From: Pseudomonas sessilinigenes
GTDB taxonomy: Bacteria; Pseudomonadota; Gammaproteobacteria; Pseudomonadales; Pseudomonadaceae
Assembly: GCF_003850565.1 (NCBI RefSeq)
Contig: NZ_CP027706.1
Location: 5,022,001 to 5,086,000, forward strand
DNA length: 64,000 bases
Direction: 5' to 3'
In this document: in pieces, positions 46,144 through 56,056 of the stretch
Position numbering within the stretch: the first letter of the stretch is position 1
How the letters are laid out: every line of letters starts with the position of its first letter
Notes under the pieces: model-generated
What the model saw: the letters and a program-made list of their open reading frames with translations, nothing else
Databases searched by the model: none
What the model was told of the DNA's origin: nothing
Translations under genes and position numbers: made by a program

Positions 46144-46728
46144 TCATTTCCTCGAAGGCGATCGGTTGAGGAGCCAGGCCCGTTTGGCGGCCAGCAACAG
46201 CCCCAGCAGGATAAAACCCCCGGGTGCAAGAGTCAGCAAGCGCAGGCCTCCATCAGGTAGCAGCACCCAACCGCGGTCCTCACCGGCCAGGCCGGCAAGC
46301 CAGCCCAAGTGGCTTCCCAGGGCCCCGCTGCCAAGCACTTCGCGCAAGGCTCCCAACATGATCAAGGTGCTACAGAGTCCTGCGGCCAGGCGTATCCGGT
46401 CTGTGCGTTGAAAAAATCCGGCATGCTCCAAGGCCAGGCATTGCAAGGGCAGTAGCGCCAGGTAAAGGCCGAGCTGTTGGTGTAGTTCATAGCTCCAGGC
46501 TTGCACCGCCAACCATAGGCAACTGCCCAGGGTTGCTGCCAACAACAGGCTGGCCAGGTCTTGGCGGTTGGCCGGTAGATGGGGGCGTAGCAGCTGCATG
46601 CCGCTGCCAAAGGCTGTCATCAGCAATGCCCCGGACAGGACGATGCTCAGTGCCTTGACCCAGCTATCCGTGGCTCCGAGCAACGTTGGCAGCATGAGCA
46701 GCCCTGGTAGCGACAGTGACTTATCCAT
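46144..46728 (-). CDS. rsxE: Rnf/Rsx complex subunit E (divergent)
   Basis: A 194-residue membrane protein with about six hydrophobic segments and the end TLAPGGFILLGLLLAAKRAWL, which matches the TLPPGAFIGLGLMLA-type end of RnfE. The conserved cysteine of the LGLCP motif is absent (LLGATDSW). Only one cysteine is left at the second expected position (PLQCLALE). Its start overlaps the rsxG stop by 8 nt. It would be part of a membrane electron-transfer complex that in E. coli keeps SoxR reduced. Confidence 0.82.
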   Translation of the reverse strand: MDKSLSLPGLLMLPTLLGATDSWVKALSIVLSGALLMTAFGSGMQLLRPHLPANRQDLASLLLAATLGSCLWLAVQAWSYELHQQLGLYLALLPLQCLALEHAGFFQRTDRIRLAAGLCSTLIMLGALREVLGSGALGSHLGWLAGLAGEDRGWVLLPDGGLRLLTLAPGGFILLGLLLAAKRAWLLNRSPSRK

Positions 46729-47332
46729 GGGGCACCTGGGGCAGCAATGACTGGCGATGTTCATCGAAATAGCGCAGGGCATCGTGCAAGGCACTGATCA
46801 CGGCGCGGGAGGTGATGGTGGCTCCAGCGATCTGATCGAACTGGCCATGGTCCTTTTTCAGGGCCCAGGCACTATCGTCCGGATCGCCGCGGGACTTGCC
46901 GGTAAAACCCGCCAGCCAGGGGTTGGGGTGTTCGGCGATAAGCCCGCCAAGGCCCGGGGTTTCATCCTGCTTCAGAGTCTTGCTGCCCAGCAGGCGACCT
47001 TGGCTGTCGATGGCGATCAGCAATTCGATAGGGCCTGCGTAGCCAGTGGTCCTGCTACGCAGCAGCAGGGCACTGGGCTGGCCATTGCGGGTGGCCAGGT
47101 AACCCTCCAACAGAAGGCTGTTGTCCAATTGCACTTCGGTCAAGGGAAGTGGCTGGTCCAGGGGCTGGTTGTCGTAGCTGCCCGATGGCAGCAGGTCCAG
47201 CAGCTTGCGTGCCTGCAGCGACCGTTGCTCGGCTTCGATGCGTGGGGCGGTGGTGTGTTGTAGCCACAGGGTACCGGCGATGCCCAGGATGCCGAGCATG
47301 ACCAGCAGTAACAGGCTGCGCCAGGTCTTCAT
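46721..47332 (-). CDS. rsxG: Rnf/Rsx complex subunit G
   Basis: A 203-residue protein with one N-terminal membrane anchor (LLLLVMLGILGIAGTLWL) and an FMN-binding domain. KQDETPGLGGLI is typical of RnfG/NqrC, and the flavinylation motif region reads IAGATITSRAV with the threonine that carries covalent FMN retained. The periplasmic domain passes electrons within the complex. The ATG at 47332 overlaps the rsxD stop by 4 nt. Confidence 0.9.
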   Translation of the reverse strand: MKTWRSLLLLVMLGILGIAGTLWLQHTTAPRIEAEQRSLQARKLLDLLPSGSYDNQPLDQPLPLTEVQLDNSLLLEGYLATRNGQPSALLLRSRTTGYAGPIELLIAIDSQGRLLGSKTLKQDETPGLGGLIAEHPNPWLAGFTGKSRGDPDDSAWALKKDHGQFDQIAGATITSRAVISALHDALRYFDEHRQSLLPQVPHG

Positions 47333-48324
47333 GATGAGACCCTGGCTTGTCGTGCGGTGCAGTAGCGTTCCAGCGCCGGTACTGCAAGGTTCATCAGGAG
47401 CACGGCGAACGCCACGCCGTCTGGATAGCTGCCCCAGGTCCGGATCAGGTAGGTCAGCAGGCCGACCCCGATGCCAAACAACAAACGGGCCCGGGCCGTC
47501 TTTGGGCCTGATACCGGTTCGGTGACGATAAAGAAGGCACCGAGCATGCTGGCGCCGGTGAGCAGATGGAACAGCGGCGAACCATGGGAGTCGGAGCCCG
47601 TGCCGTTCCAGCACACCAGGCTGATGAGCAACAGACTGGCGAGCATACCCACAGGCGCATGCCAACTGATGACGCGCTGCTGCAGCAGGAACAGGCCGCC
47701 GGCGAGAAACCCCAGGTTGACCCACTCGACGCCGCGCCCACCGAAATGACCGAAGGCTGGGTGAGCGGCAAAGAGTTCATCGACCGTCAGGCTCTTGTTG
47801 ATGCGCAGGCTGTCCAGGGCCGTGGCTTGGGCCCAGGCATCCGGGCGCAGGCTGTCCAGGTCGAAAACCCGCTGCAAGCCCTCCAGCAGGCCCATGGCGT
47901 GGGGGGCAGGCCAATGGGTCATGGACTGCGGGAAACACAGCAGGGCCAGGGCATACCCCAGCATGGCGGGGTTGAAGGGGTTCTGTCCTACACCGCCATA
48001 CAGGTGCTTGCCCAGGAGCAGGGCGCTGGCAGCCGCACTGGGTGCCAGCCACCAGGGACAGTAAGCCGGCAGGGCCAGTGCCAGCAGGGTCGCGCTGACC
48101 AGGGCGCTGCCATCGCTGAGAGACGGCAGCAGTGGGCGCTTGCGCAAGAACAGCACCAGGGCCTCCATGGCCAGTGCGCCGCTGGCAGCCAGTACCAGGT
48201 TCAGCAACACTCCCCAGCCGTACAGCCACAGCAATGCCAGCGCCCCCGGCAACGTGGCCAGCAGCACTCGCCCCATGGCCTGGCGCAGGCGCGGGTCGGC
48301 GCCTTCAACCAGCAGCATGGGCAT
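47329..48324 (-). CDS. rsxD: Rnf/Rsx complex subunit D
   Basis: A 331-residue membrane protein with about nine hydrophobic segments. It carries typical RnfD stretches: [35 protein letters not shown] and [16 protein letters not shown]. The likely flavin-linked threonine is in [12 protein letters not shown], where the usual ATP triplet reads ATA. It overlaps the end of rsxB by 20 nt. In complete Rnf operons rnfC would lie between B and D; here nothing fits between. Confidence 0.9.
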   Translation of the reverse strand: MPMLLVEGADPRLRQAMGRVLLATLPGALALLWLYGWGVLLNLVLAASGALAMEALVLFLRKRPLLPSLSDGSALVSATLLALALPAYCPWWLAPSAAASALLLGKHLYGGVGQNPFNPAMLGYALALLCFPQSMTHWPAPHAMGLLEGLQRVFDLDSLRPDAWAQATALDSLRINKSLTVDELFAAHPAFGHFGGRGVEWVNLGFLAGGLFLLQQRVISWHAPVGMLASLLLISLVCWNGTGSDSHGSPLFHLLTGASMLGAFFIVTEPVSGPKTARARLLFGIGVGLLTYLIRTWGSYPDGVAFAVLLMNLAVPALERYCTARQARVSS

Positions 48325-49510
48325 CCACCTGCCGCTCGATTTCGTTCAGGCGTGTCCGGGCCTGTGCCAGTTGCTCATCACTGGCCGCCTGGCGTTGTAG
48401 TTTGTGCAACTCGGCGCGGGCATAGGCCAGTTCGGTTTTCAGCCGGCGCAGTTGCGGATCGATGGGGCGTTTCTCGGTACGCGTGAGCACCGGTGCCGGT
48501 TTGGCGCTGGCATCCTCGGCAGCGTGCAGGTCCTGTTCGGCCGCCGCCAGGGCGGCACTCAGGGCTTCCAGCTCGGCCTGCGGGGCACCTGCGGCCTCGG
48601 CCTTCTTCAGTTCGGCGCGACGGGTGGCCAACTGGATCTTGGCACGCTTGAGATTGGCATCCTTGGGGGGCGCCGCTGCCGGAACGCTCGGGGCTTGGGC
48701 CTCCAGGTGGGCCAGGGCTTGCTCGGCGGCTTCGAACTGCTGTTGCAGGACGACCAGTTGCGATTGTTGTTCGAAGGTTGGCGGATGCCCGAAGGCCTTG
48801 AGCGATTTGTTCAATTGGGCCCGGCTCATGGCCAGTTCGATCTTGGCTTTCTTCAGCGCGGCGTCGGCCGCCGCGGCCTTTTGCGCGCGGACCCGCTCGA
48901 TCGCCGCCTGGACCGGATTGTCGCCGCTCGTGGCAGGCTGGGCGGCTTTTTGAGCCCGGGCCTGGCGTTCGGCCAGGCGTCGGGCTTCTTCGCGTTGCAG
49001 GCGTTGATTGCGCTGTTCGAAGCGGCGCCTGGCGTGCTCGCGCTTGCTGCTGCGGGCCTGCAGTTGCTCGGGGCTGCTGGCCAGGCCGCCGACAATCGGT
49101 ATCACCTGGCCCGGGGGCAGGGGCAGCATGTCGATGCAGTCTACGGGACAAGGGGCGACGCACAGGTCGCAACCGGTGCATTCGTCGAGCAGCACGGTGT
49201 GCATCAGCTTGGCTGCGCCGACGATAGCGTCCACCGGGCAGGCCTGGATGCACTTGGTGCAGCCGATGCACTCGGCTTCGCGGATGTAGGCCACCTGGGC
49301 CGGGGCTTCGCCGCGGCTGCGATCCAGTTCGATGATCGGCAGTTGCAGTAGTCGGGCCAGGCCGGCGATGGTTTCCTCGCCACCGGGCGGGCATTTGTTG
49401 ATGGCCTCGCCGTTGGCGATGCCCTCGGCGTAGGGTTTGCATCCGCCATGGCCACACTTGCCACATTGGGTCTGGGGCAAGAGGGCGTCGATGCGTTGAA
49501 TCAGGCTCAT
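48305..49510 (-). CDS. rsxB: Rnf/Rsx subunit B with RnfC-like coiled-coil tail
   Basis: A 401-residue protein, about twice the usual RnfB length. The N terminus starts directly at the Fe-S domain ([20 protein letters not shown] with Cys16, 19, 24 and Cys40) and lacks the usual membrane anchor. Two ferredoxin-type [4Fe-4S] motifs follow ([24 protein letters not shown]). Residues about 150–401 are a long Ala/Gln/Lys-rich coiled coil containing [19 protein letters not shown]. That pattern is like the repeats at the C terminus of RnfC, a subunit absent from this cluster. The start overlaps rsxA by 4 nt. Confidence 0.88.
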   Translation of the reverse strand: MSLIQRIDALLPQTQCGKCGHGGCKPYAEGIANGEAINKCPPGGEETIAGLARLLQLPIIELDRSRGEAPAQVAYIREAECIGCTKCIQACPVDAIVGAAKLMHTVLLDECTGCDLCVAPCPVDCIDMLPLPPGQVIPIVGGLASSPEQLQARSSKREHARRRFEQRNQRLQREEARRLAERQARAQKAAQPATSGDNPVQAAIERVRAQKAAAADAALKKAKIELAMSRAQLNKSLKAFGHPPTFEQQSQLVVLQQQFEAAEQALAHLEAQAPSVPAAAPPKDANLKRAKIQLATRRAELKKAEAAGAPQAELEALSAALAAAEQDLHAAEDASAKPAPVLTRTEKRPIDPQLRRLKTELAYARAELHKLQRQAASDEQLAQARTRLNEIERQVDAHAAG

Positions 49511-50085
49511 GGTTTGACCAGTCCGTTGAAGCCCAGGAACGCCACCGCCAGCAGGCCGGCACCGATCAGGTCCAGCGGCAGGCCTTGCCAGGGCAGGGGA
49601 ATATCATTGTTGCAGACGCGCTGGCGCAGGTCATGGAACAGGCCGAGCACCAGCCAGAAACCGAGACCGGCACCCAGGCTCATGGCACCCATGGAGACCA
49701 GCCCGAGGTTGCCCTGGCTCTCGATGAACAGCAGGCCGAGCACGCCGGCATTACCCAGCAACAGGGGCCAGAGGCCGTCGAATGGCAGGGCTGGCAAGAT
49801 CCGTGGCAGCAGGTGCAACAGTGGCTTGATCAGCAGTACGTTCAGGGGCAGCCAGACGAACATCTGCAAAGACTCCAGCCCCCAGGGGGCCAGCAGTACA
49901 CGATAGAGGAGCAATCCCAGCACGCAGCTGACCAGCATCAAGACCGTGGTTGCCAGGCCCAGGGCGTGCAGGCGCCGTCGATCGCTGCCCTGGACTTGAA
50001 GCAGCGGGTCGGCGCCCAGAGGCCAATGCAACACGAAGTTGTTGACCAGGGCGGTGCTGACAAGAGCGAGCAGGAAGTGGGTCAT
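49507..50085 (-). CDS. rsxA: Rnf/Rsx complex subunit A (divergent)
   Basis: A 192-residue six-helix membrane protein beginning [19 protein letters not shown] and ending [12 protein letters not shown], both typical of RnfA/RsxA. The two cysteines that usually lie in LGLCP and TNCAVLG are replaced (LGADPL and LGNAGVLG). These cysteines belong to the intramembrane iron-sulfur site in NQR/RNF. The ATG at 50085 is chosen because it matches the family N terminus. It is the first gene of the rsxABDGE-nth operon. Confidence 0.85.
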   Translation of the reverse strand: MTHFLLALVSTALVNNFVLHWPLGADPLLQVQGSDRRRLHALGLATTVLMLVSCVLGLLLYRVLLAPWGLESLQMFVWLPLNVLLIKPLLHLLPRILPALPFDGLWPLLLGNAGVLGLLFIESQGNLGLVSMGAMSLGAGLGFWLVLGLFHDLRQRVCNNDIPLPWQGLPLDLIGAGLLAVAFLGFNGLVKP

Positions 50086-50158
50086 GGTCGATGCCGATGC
50101 AAGCAGGCGGTACCTCAAGAGTAGGCAAACTCGCGTGTGCGATTGTCCAGATATGCAA

Positions 50159-50192
50159 ATCCCCCCGTTGCGCCCAGGGGCAACGGGGGGAT
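50159..50192. terminator. Hairpin between metG and rsxA
   Basis: ATCCCCCCGTTGC and GCAACGGGGGGAT form a perfect 13-bp stem with an 8-nt loop 20–50 bp after the metG stop. No T-run, but the stem is strong enough to act as terminator. Confidence 0.6.
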
Positions 50193-50210
50193 GGGGTCCC
50201 GCAGGCAGGC

Positions 50211-52256
50211 CTACTTGATCCGCTGGCCGGGCTTGGCGCCGCTGTCGGGGCTCAGCAGGTAGATTTCTTCACCGCCAGGACCGGCCGCCATCACCATGCC
50301 CTCGGAAATACCGAACTTCATTTTCCGCGGCTTGAGGTTGGCGATCATCATGGTCAGGCGACCGTCGAGCTTGGACGGGTCCGGGTAGGCACTCTTGATC
50401 CCGGAAAACACGTTGCGTTGCTCATCACCGATATCCAGGGTCAGGCGCAGCAGCTTGTCGGCGCCTTCCACGGCTTCGGCCTTGACGATCAGCGCAACGC
50501 GCAGGTCAACGGCCGCGAAGGTGTCGAAGTCGATTTCCGGCGACAGTGGGTCCTTGGCAAGCTCGCCATTGCCCTTGGGCGCCCCGGTGTCGGTCTGGGT
50601 GGCCGCCAGGTCTTCTTTCGAGGCGTCGGTCATGGCTTGGACTTTCACTGGATCGATCCGGGTCATCAGCGGCTTGAATTCGTTGAGCTGATGGTTGGCC
50701 AGCAGTTGCTGGTGGTCGTTCCAGGTCAGCGCCGGGACGTTGAGGAAGGCCTCGGCGTCGGCGGCCAGGCCTGGCAGCACCGGCTTGAGGAAGATCACCA
50801 ACTGGCGGAACAGGTTGATGCCGGTGGCGCAGATGGCCTGGACTTCATCCTGCTTGCCTTCCTGCTTGTTCAGCGACCAGGGCGCCTTGTCGGCGATCCA
50901 GGCGTTGGCACGGTCGGCCAGGGCCATGATCTCGCGCATGGCGCGGGCGAAGTCGCGGGCCTCATAGGCCTCGGCGATGCTCGGCGTGGCGGCCAGGAAG
51001 GCCTCGGTCAGTTCCGGAGCGGCATTGGTATCGACCATCACCCCGGCATTGCCCTTGTGGATGAAGCCGGCGCAACGGCTGGCGATGTTCACCACCTTGC
51101 CCACCAGGTCGGAGTTGACCTTCTGCACGAAGTCTTCGAGGTTCAGGTCCAGGTCGTCGACGCCACGGCTCAGCTTGGAGGCGTAGTAGTAGCGCAGATA
51201 CTCGGGCGACAGATGATCCAGGTAGGTACGGGCCTTGATGAAGGTGCCGCGGGACTTGGACATCTTCTGGCCGTTGACGGTCAGGTAGCCATGGACGTTG
51301 ATGCCGGTCGGCTTGCGATAGCCTGCACCGTCGAGCATGGCCGGCCAGAACAGGGCGTGGAAGTTGACGATGTCCTTGCCGATGAAGTGATACAGCTCGG
51401 CGCTGGAGTCCTTGTTCCAGAAGGCATCGAAGTCCAGCTCCGGGCGACGGGCGCAGAGGTTCTTGAAGCTGGCCATGTAGCCGATGGGTGCGTCCAGCCA
51501 GACATAGAAATACTTGCCCGGCTCATCGGGGATCTCGAAGCCGAAGTACGGCGCATCGCGGGAGATATCCCACTGTTGCAGGCCGGCGTCCAGCCACTCG
51601 GCGATCTTGTTGGCCACGGCGTCCTGCAAGGTGCCGCTACGGGTCCAGGTTTGCAGCATCTGCTGGAAGTCCGGCAGCTTGAAGAAGAAGTGCTGGGACT
51701 CCTTGAGCACCGGAGTGGCGCCGGAGATCGCCGACTTCGGATCCTTCAGGTCGGTGGGCGCGTAGGTGGCGCCGCATTTTTCGCAGTTATCGCCGTACTG
51801 GTCCTCGGTGCCGCATTTCGGGCAGGTGCCCTTGATGAAGCGGTCGGCCAGGAACATTTTCTTGTCCGGGTCGAAGTATTGGGTGATGGAGCGAGTGGCA
51901 ATGTGCCCGGCGTCCCGCAGCTTGAGGTAGATCTGGCTCGACAGCTCGCGGTTCTCTTCGGCGTGGGTCGAGTGGAAATTGTCGAAGTCCACCAGGAAGT
52001 CGGCAAAGTCGGCGCTGTGTTCAGCCTGCACGTTGGCGATCAGTTGTTCCGGGGTGATGCCTTCTTTTTCCGCGCGCAACATGATGGCCGAGCCGTGTGC
52101 GTCGTCGGCGCAGACATAGATGCATTGGTTGCCGCGGTGCTTCTGGAAGCGCACCCACATGTCGGTCTGGATGTACTCGAGCATGTGGCCAAGGTGGATG
52201 GAACCATTGGCATAGGGCAGGGCGCTGGTGACGAGAATCTTGCGTGGCTCGGACAT
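50211..52256 (-). CDS. metG: Methionyl-tRNA synthetase
   Basis: A 681-residue class I synthetase. The HIGH box appears as HLGHMLEY, the zinc site as [17 protein letters not shown] and the KMSKS loop as [13 protein letters not shown]-terminal OB-fold tRNA-binding domain is present (about residues 580–681: [20 protein letters not shown]). The full length shows the dimeric form. Divergent from the Mrp/ApbC gene, an order shared with P. aeruginosa. Confidence 0.97.
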   Translation of the reverse strand: MSEPRKILVTSALPYANGSIHLGHMLEYIQTDMWVRFQKHRGNQCIYVCADDAHGSAIMLRAEKEGITPEQLIANVQAEHSADFADFLVDFDNFHSTHAEENRELSSQIYLKLRDAGHIATRSITQYFDPDKKMFLADRFIKGTCPKCGTEDQYGDNCEKCGATYAPTDLKDPKSAISGATPVLKESQHFFFKLPDFQQMLQTWTRSGTLQDAVANKIAEWLDAGLQQWDISRDAPYFGFEIPDEPGKYFYVWLDAPIGYMASFKNLCARRPELDFDAFWNKDSSAELYHFIGKDIVNFHALFWPAMLDGAGYRKPTGINVHGYLTVNGQKMSKSRGTFIKARTYLDHLSPEYLRYYYASKLSRGVDDLDLNLEDFVQKVNSDLVGKVVNIASRCAGFIHKGNAGVMVDTNAAPELTEAFLAATPSIAEAYEARDFARAMREIMALADRANAWIADKAPWSLNKQEGKQDEVQAICATGINLFRQLVIFLKPVLPGLAADAEAFLNVPALTWNDHQQLLANHQLNEFKPLMTRIDPVKVQAMTDASKEDLAATQTDTGAPKGNGELAKDPLSPEIDFDTFAAVDLRVALIVKAEAVEGADKLLRLTLDIGDEQRNVFSGIKSAYPDPSKLDGRLTMMIANLKPRKMKFGISEGMVMAAGPGGEEIYLLSPDSGAKPGQRIK

Positions 52257-52357
52257 GGGGCTCGGCTACTTGATGAAACGAAGGTCGGCCACTATAAAGC
52301 GCCGGCACGGATTTTTCACCCTTCCAGGTGTCCTTGTGGCTGGTTGGCCACGTGCTG

Positions 52358-52377
52358 CGCGAGGAGGCTCCCTCGCC
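52358..52377. repeat. REP-like hairpin between metG and mrp
   Basis: GCGAGG-AGGCTC-CCTCGC is a short hairpin of the kind common in P. fluorescens intergenic repeats. GTGGC and GCCAC nearby form a second small stem. Confidence 0.45.
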
Positions 52378-52439
52378 ACAATGATGGCGGCGGCGTAGGA
52401 TAGCCGGCTGATTTTCCTGTCTTGTTATCGGAGTTGCCC

Positions 52440-53534
52440 ATGAGCGCCGTCAATCGCGCAGCGGTGGAAGCCGTTCTTCGCCAATACACCGACCCCTACC
52501 TTAACCAGGACCCGGTCAGCGCCGGTTGCGTACGGGACATCGACGTCCAGGGCGACCGGGTTACCGTCCGCTTGGAACTGGGTTATGCCGCCGGCCTGTT
52601 CAAGAGCGGCTGGGCGCAGATGTTGCAGCTGGCCATCGAAGGCCTGGATGGCGTCAGCGGGGCCAAGGTCGAGATCAACAGCGTGATCGCCGCGCACAAG
52701 GCCCAGGCCCAGGTACCGGGCCTGGCCAACGTCAAGAACGTGGTGGCGGTCGCTTCGGGCAAGGGCGGCGTGGGCAAGTCCACCACGGCGGCCAACCTGG
52801 CCCTGGCCCTGGCGCGCGAAGGCGCGCGCGTGGGTATCCTCGACGCTGATATCTATGGTCCGAGCCAGGGCATCATGTTCGGCATCGCCGAGGGCACCCG
52901 GCCGAAGATCAAGGACCAGAAGTGGTTCGTGCCGATCCAGGCCCATGGCGTGGAGGTCATGTCCATGGCTTTCCTGACCGACGACAACACGCCGATGGTC
53001 TGGCGCGGTCCCATGGCTTCCGGGGCCTTGCAGCAACTGGTGACCCAGACCGACTGGGGCAACCTGGATTACCTGGTGATCGACATGCCGCCGGGCACCG
53101 GCGACATCCAGCTGACCCTGGCGCAAAAGGTCCCGGTGGCAGGGGCGGTGATCGTCACCACTCCCCAGGACCTGGCCCTGCTGGATGCGCGCAAGGGTGT
53201 CGAGATGTTCCACAAGGTCAACATCCCGGTGTTGGGCGTGGTGGAAAACATGGCGGTGCACATCTGCTCCAACTGCGGCCATGCTGAACACCTGTTCGGC
53301 GAGGGCGGCGGCGAGAAACTGGCCAACCAGTACGGCGTTGAACTGCTGGCTTCGCTGCCGTTGTCGATGCTGATCCGCGAGCAAGCCGACGGTGGCAAGC
53401 CAACGGTGATCGCCGAGCCGGACAGCCAGATCGCCATGGTCTACCAGGAACTGGCTCGGCACGTGGGCGCGCGCATCGTGTTGCAGGAAAAGGCGACGCC
53501 GGCCATGCCGAGCATCACCATCAGCGAGGACTGA
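52440..53534 (+). CDS. apbC: Iron-sulfur cluster carrier ATPase Mrp/ApbC
   Basis: A 364-residue P-loop ATPase that binds and hands over Fe-S clusters. An N-terminal DUF59/MIP18-like domain (about 1–85) is followed by the deviant Walker A SGKGGVGKSTTAANLA, the YLVIDMPPGTGDIQLT segment and the cluster-binding Cys pair in VHICSNCGHAEHLFG. It is divergent from metG. Start at 52440 has GGAG upstream. Confidence 0.95.
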   Translation: MSAVNRAAVEAVLRQYTDPYLNQDPVSAGCVRDIDVQGDRVTVRLELGYAAGLFKSGWAQMLQLAIEGLDGVSGAKVEINSVIAAHKAQAQVPGLANVKNVVAVASGKGGVGKSTTAANLALALAREGARVGILDADIYGPSQGIMFGIAEGTRPKIKDQKWFVPIQAHGVEVMSMAFLTDDNTPMVWRGPMASGALQQLVTQTDWGNLDYLVIDMPPGTGDIQLTLAQKVPVAGAVIVTTPQDLALLDARKGVEMFHKVNIPVLGVVENMAVHICSNCGHAEHLFGEGGGEKLANQYGVELLASLPLSMLIREQADGGKPTVIAEPDSQIAMVYQELARHVGARIVLQEKATPAMPSITISED

Positions 53535-53609
53535 AAGGGGGAGGGCGCCGCTAGCGTGGTGCCGTGGCGAGCCCCAGTCGCAATGGCTGGGGCTCGCAGG
53601 CTGAACAGC

Positions 53610-54368
53610 TTAGAGGCGCAAGCCACCGTCCATTTCCAGGATGCGCCCGGTGTAGTAGTCGTTTTCGAAAATGTAGGCCGCCGAATGGGCGATCTCCTCG
53701 GGCTTGCCCATGCGCTTGAGGGGAATGCCAGCGGTCATCTTCTCCAGGGCCTCGGGTTTCATGCCCAGGGTCATCTCGGTCTCGATGAAACCTGGGGCGA
53801 TTCCCGCTACGCGAATGCCATAGCGTGCCAATTCCTTGGCCCAGGTCACGGTCGCTGCAGCCACCCCGGCCTTGGCGGCGGAATAGTTGGTCTGGCCGAT
53901 GTTGCCGGCGCGGGAAATCGACGAGATGTTGATGATCGTGCCGCTGTTCTTGAGCTCTACCATCTTGGCTGCAACTTCCCGGGTGCACAGGAATACGCCG
54001 GTGAGATTGACATCGATCACGGCCTGCCACTGGGCCAGGCTCATCTTGGTCATTTCACCGTCCTTGACCTTGAGCAGCAGGCCATCGCGCAGGATCCCGG
54101 CATTGTTGATCAAGCCGTGGATGGCCCCGAAGTCCTCGGCAACCTGATTCACCATATGCTCGACCTGTTCTTCGTTGGCCACGTTGCACAGGTATGAGCG
54201 AGCTTCTACGCCGTGTGCCTTGCAGGCCGCGACGGCCTGGTCGAGTTTTTCCTGGTTCAGGTCCACCAGCGCCAGCCTGGCTCCACGGCTGGCAAAATAC
54301 TCGCCCATGGAGCGGCCCAGGCCTTGGCAACCGCCAGTGATAATGATTACTTTGTCAGTGAGTTGCAT
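53610..54368 (-). CDS. Short-chain dehydrogenase/reductase (FabG-like)
   Basis: A 252-residue SDR. The cofactor motif is [15 protein letters not shown] (TGxxxGxG), followed by NNAG, and the catalytic Ser-Tyr-Lys in [19 protein letters not shown]. Length and pattern fit 3-oxoacyl-ACP reductase-like enzymes, but substrate cannot be read. Of two ATGs I chose 54368, which has AGGA seven bases before it. Divergent from the HugZ-like gene. Confidence 0.9.
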   Translation of the reverse strand: MQLTDKVIIITGGCQGLGRSMGEYFASRGARLALVDLNQEKLDQAVAACKAHGVEARSYLCNVANEEQVEHMVNQVAEDFGAIHGLINNAGILRDGLLLKVKDGEMTKMSLAQWQAVIDVNLTGVFLCTREVAAKMVELKNSGTIINISSISRAGNIGQTNYSAAKAGVAAATVTWAKELARYGIRVAGIAPGFIETEMTLGMKPEALEKMTAGIPLKRMGKPEEIAHSAAYIFENDYYTGRILEMDGGLRL

Positions 54369-54531
54369 TCGCATGTCCTGCCAGCTGTCGTGAGAGGGTG
54401 TCCTTGTTCCAGGGCCCTGCTCGACAGCCGGACCAGACCTGGCTGCAGACGAGTATTGCCCCGTAGGCGTAGTTGGACCATGGTCCATTCGCCCGTCCGT
54501 TTTCGACGGATTCTATTGAAGGAGTCATAAA

Positions 54532-55263
54532 GTGAGCGTTGAAGCTGCCAAGAATGCACGAGAACTGCTGCTCAAGGAATACCGTGGCGTGCTGTCGACG
54601 CATTCCAAGTCCATGCCGGGTTTTCCCTTCGGTTCCGTAGTGCCTTACTGCCTCGATGCCGAAGGCCGTCCGCTGATTCTTATCAGCCGCATCGCCCAGC
54701 ACACCCATAACCTGCAGAAGGACCCCAAGTGTTCACTGCTGGTTGGCGAGCGTGATGCCGACGACATACAGGCCGTGGGGCGCCTGACTTACCTGGCCGA
54801 AGCCGAGAAACTGACCGACGAGGCAGCGATCGAGGCGGCCGCCGAGCGCTACTACCGCTATTTTCCCGAATCGCAGAACTACCACCAGGCCCACGATTTC
54901 GATTTCTGGGTCCTCAAGCCGGTACGCCATCGCTACATCGGTGGTTTCGGCGCCATCCATTGGGTCGACCAGCTGACCCTGGCCAATCCGTTCGCCGGCA
55001 AGGCCGAGTTGAGCATGGTGGAGCACATGAACAGCGATCATGCCAATGCGATCGCCCACTACGTCGAGCTGACCGGTTTGCCTGACAAGGTACCGGCGCA
55101 GATGGCCGGGATCGATACCGAGGGCATGCACTTGCGTATTGGCCAGGCGCTGTATTGGTTGCCATTCCAAGCCCCTTGCAACACGCCGACACAAGTGCGC
55201 GAGGCCTTGGTTTTTCTGGCTCGCGCCGATCAATGGCCGAAAAATCGGACCGTGGATGCTTGA
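54532..55263 (+). CDS. HugZ-like haem/pyridoxamine-phosphate-oxidase-fold protein
   Basis: A 243-residue protein: an N-terminal split-barrel domain (about 10–150; GFPFGSVVPYCLDAEGRPLI, SRIAQHTHNL) and a C-terminal DUF2470-type domain (MVEHMNSDHANAIAHYVEL). This is the HugZ/HutZ family, which includes haem-degrading enzymes, though many members are untested. The GTG start at 54532 follows GGAG. No haem-uptake genes are adjacent, so a haem role is only suggested by the family. Confidence 0.82.
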   Translation: MSVEAAKNARELLLKEYRGVLSTHSKSMPGFPFGSVVPYCLDAEGRPLILISRIAQHTHNLQKDPKCSLLVGERDADDIQAVGRLTYLAEAEKLTDEAAIEAAAERYYRYFPESQNYHQAHDFDFWVLKPVRHRYIGGFGAIHWVDQLTLANPFAGKAELSMVEHMNSDHANAIAHYVELTGLPDKVPAQMAGIDTEGMHLRIGQALYWLPFQAPCNTPTQVREALVFLARADQWPKNRTVDA

Positions 55264-55329
55264 ATTCACGAATTGGCGACGTCATCTACGGTCTACTGGA
55301 AGGCATTCTTCCGCAGAGGAAACCATTTG

Positions 55330-55803
55330 ATGCGCCCTTTTCTGTTGCTCTTTCTGCTGTTCCCAGTGTTGGAGCTGTTCGTCTTCGTCAAGGTCAGCGC
55401 GGCGATCGGGTTTTTCCCGGCCCTGCTGCTGATCATTCTCGGTTCGCTGCTTGGCGTGATGGTGTTGCGTGTGGCCGGGTTGGCCACGGCCCTGCGCGCT
55501 CGTGAAAGTCTCAATCGCGGCGAGTTGCCGGCCCAGCAAATGCTCGAGGGCCTGATGCTGGCCCTGGGCGGTGGCTTGTTGATCCTGCCCGGTTTCATCA
55601 GCGATGTGTTCGGCCTGCTGATGCTGCTGCCGTTCACCCGCCGCCTGCTGGCCAACAAGATGCGTGAGCGCGCCGAGGAGCAGGCCCTGCGCCAACGTGC
55701 CTTTGCCGACGACATGCGTTCGGCCCGTGGTGGTCCTGCGCCGCAGCAACCCCTGGGGCGCGAGCCCAATGTCATCGAAGGTGAGTTCGAGCACCGCGAT
55801 TGA
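55330..55803 (+). CDS. fxsA: FxsA family inner membrane protein
   Basis: A 157-residue membrane protein starting MRPFLLLFLLFPVLELFVFV with three to four hydrophobic segments in the first 100 residues, including GGGLLILPGFISDVFGLLM, typical of FxsA. A basic, proline-containing cytoplasmic tail follows. FxsA was found as a suppressor of phage T7 exclusion in E. coli. It lies just upstream of groES, as in other pseudomonads. Confidence 0.92.
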   Translation: MRPFLLLFLLFPVLELFVFVKVSAAIGFFPALLLIILGSLLGVMVLRVAGLATALRARESLNRGELPAQQMLEGLMLALGGGLLILPGFISDVFGLLMLLPFTRRLLANKMRERAEEQALRQRAFADDMRSARGGPAPQQPLGREPNVIEGEFEHRD

Positions 55804-55820
55804 TGTTTCCAGCCTCAAGC

Positions 55821-55844
55821 ACACGGCACCTTCGGGTGCCGTGT
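55821..55844 (+). terminator. Hairpin after fxsA
   Basis: ACACGGCACC-TTCG-GGTGCCGTGT, a perfect 10-bp stem with a UUCG tetraloop 17 bp after the stop, followed by a T-rich stretch. Confidence 0.7.
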
Positions 55845-55884
55845 TCGTTGTTGCGCAGGCGATTTAAAAAATTTCACCCACCAG

Positions 55885-55914
55885 CCCTTGTAATAGCTTT
55901 GTGCGCCCTTATGT
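55885..55914 (+). promoter_or_regulatory. Candidate sigma-32 heat-shock promoter of groESL
   Basis: CCCTTGTAA (-35-like) and CCCTTATGT (-10-like) are 12 bp apart and resemble the heat-shock consensus CTTGAAA / CCCCATnT. The position, about 140 bp before groES, is usual. Confidence 0.5.
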
Positions 55915-56056
55915 AACGGTCACCGCAAGGTTTCTGGTGCTGATACCAGACAGACTTCTGCGTCTCGCTCGTCGAGCCGCAACCGGCCACGCCGGATTTG
56001 TTAACCCGCCGGTATCGACACCGGCCGCTGAAAACCACAATTAGGAGAGATCGACA

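Noticed and set aside
50091..52403. Open frame of 770 codons on the plus strand
   Set aside because: It is antisense to metG, with composition typical of the opposite strand of a GC-rich gene (Val/Gln/Gly/Leu-rich) and no domain.
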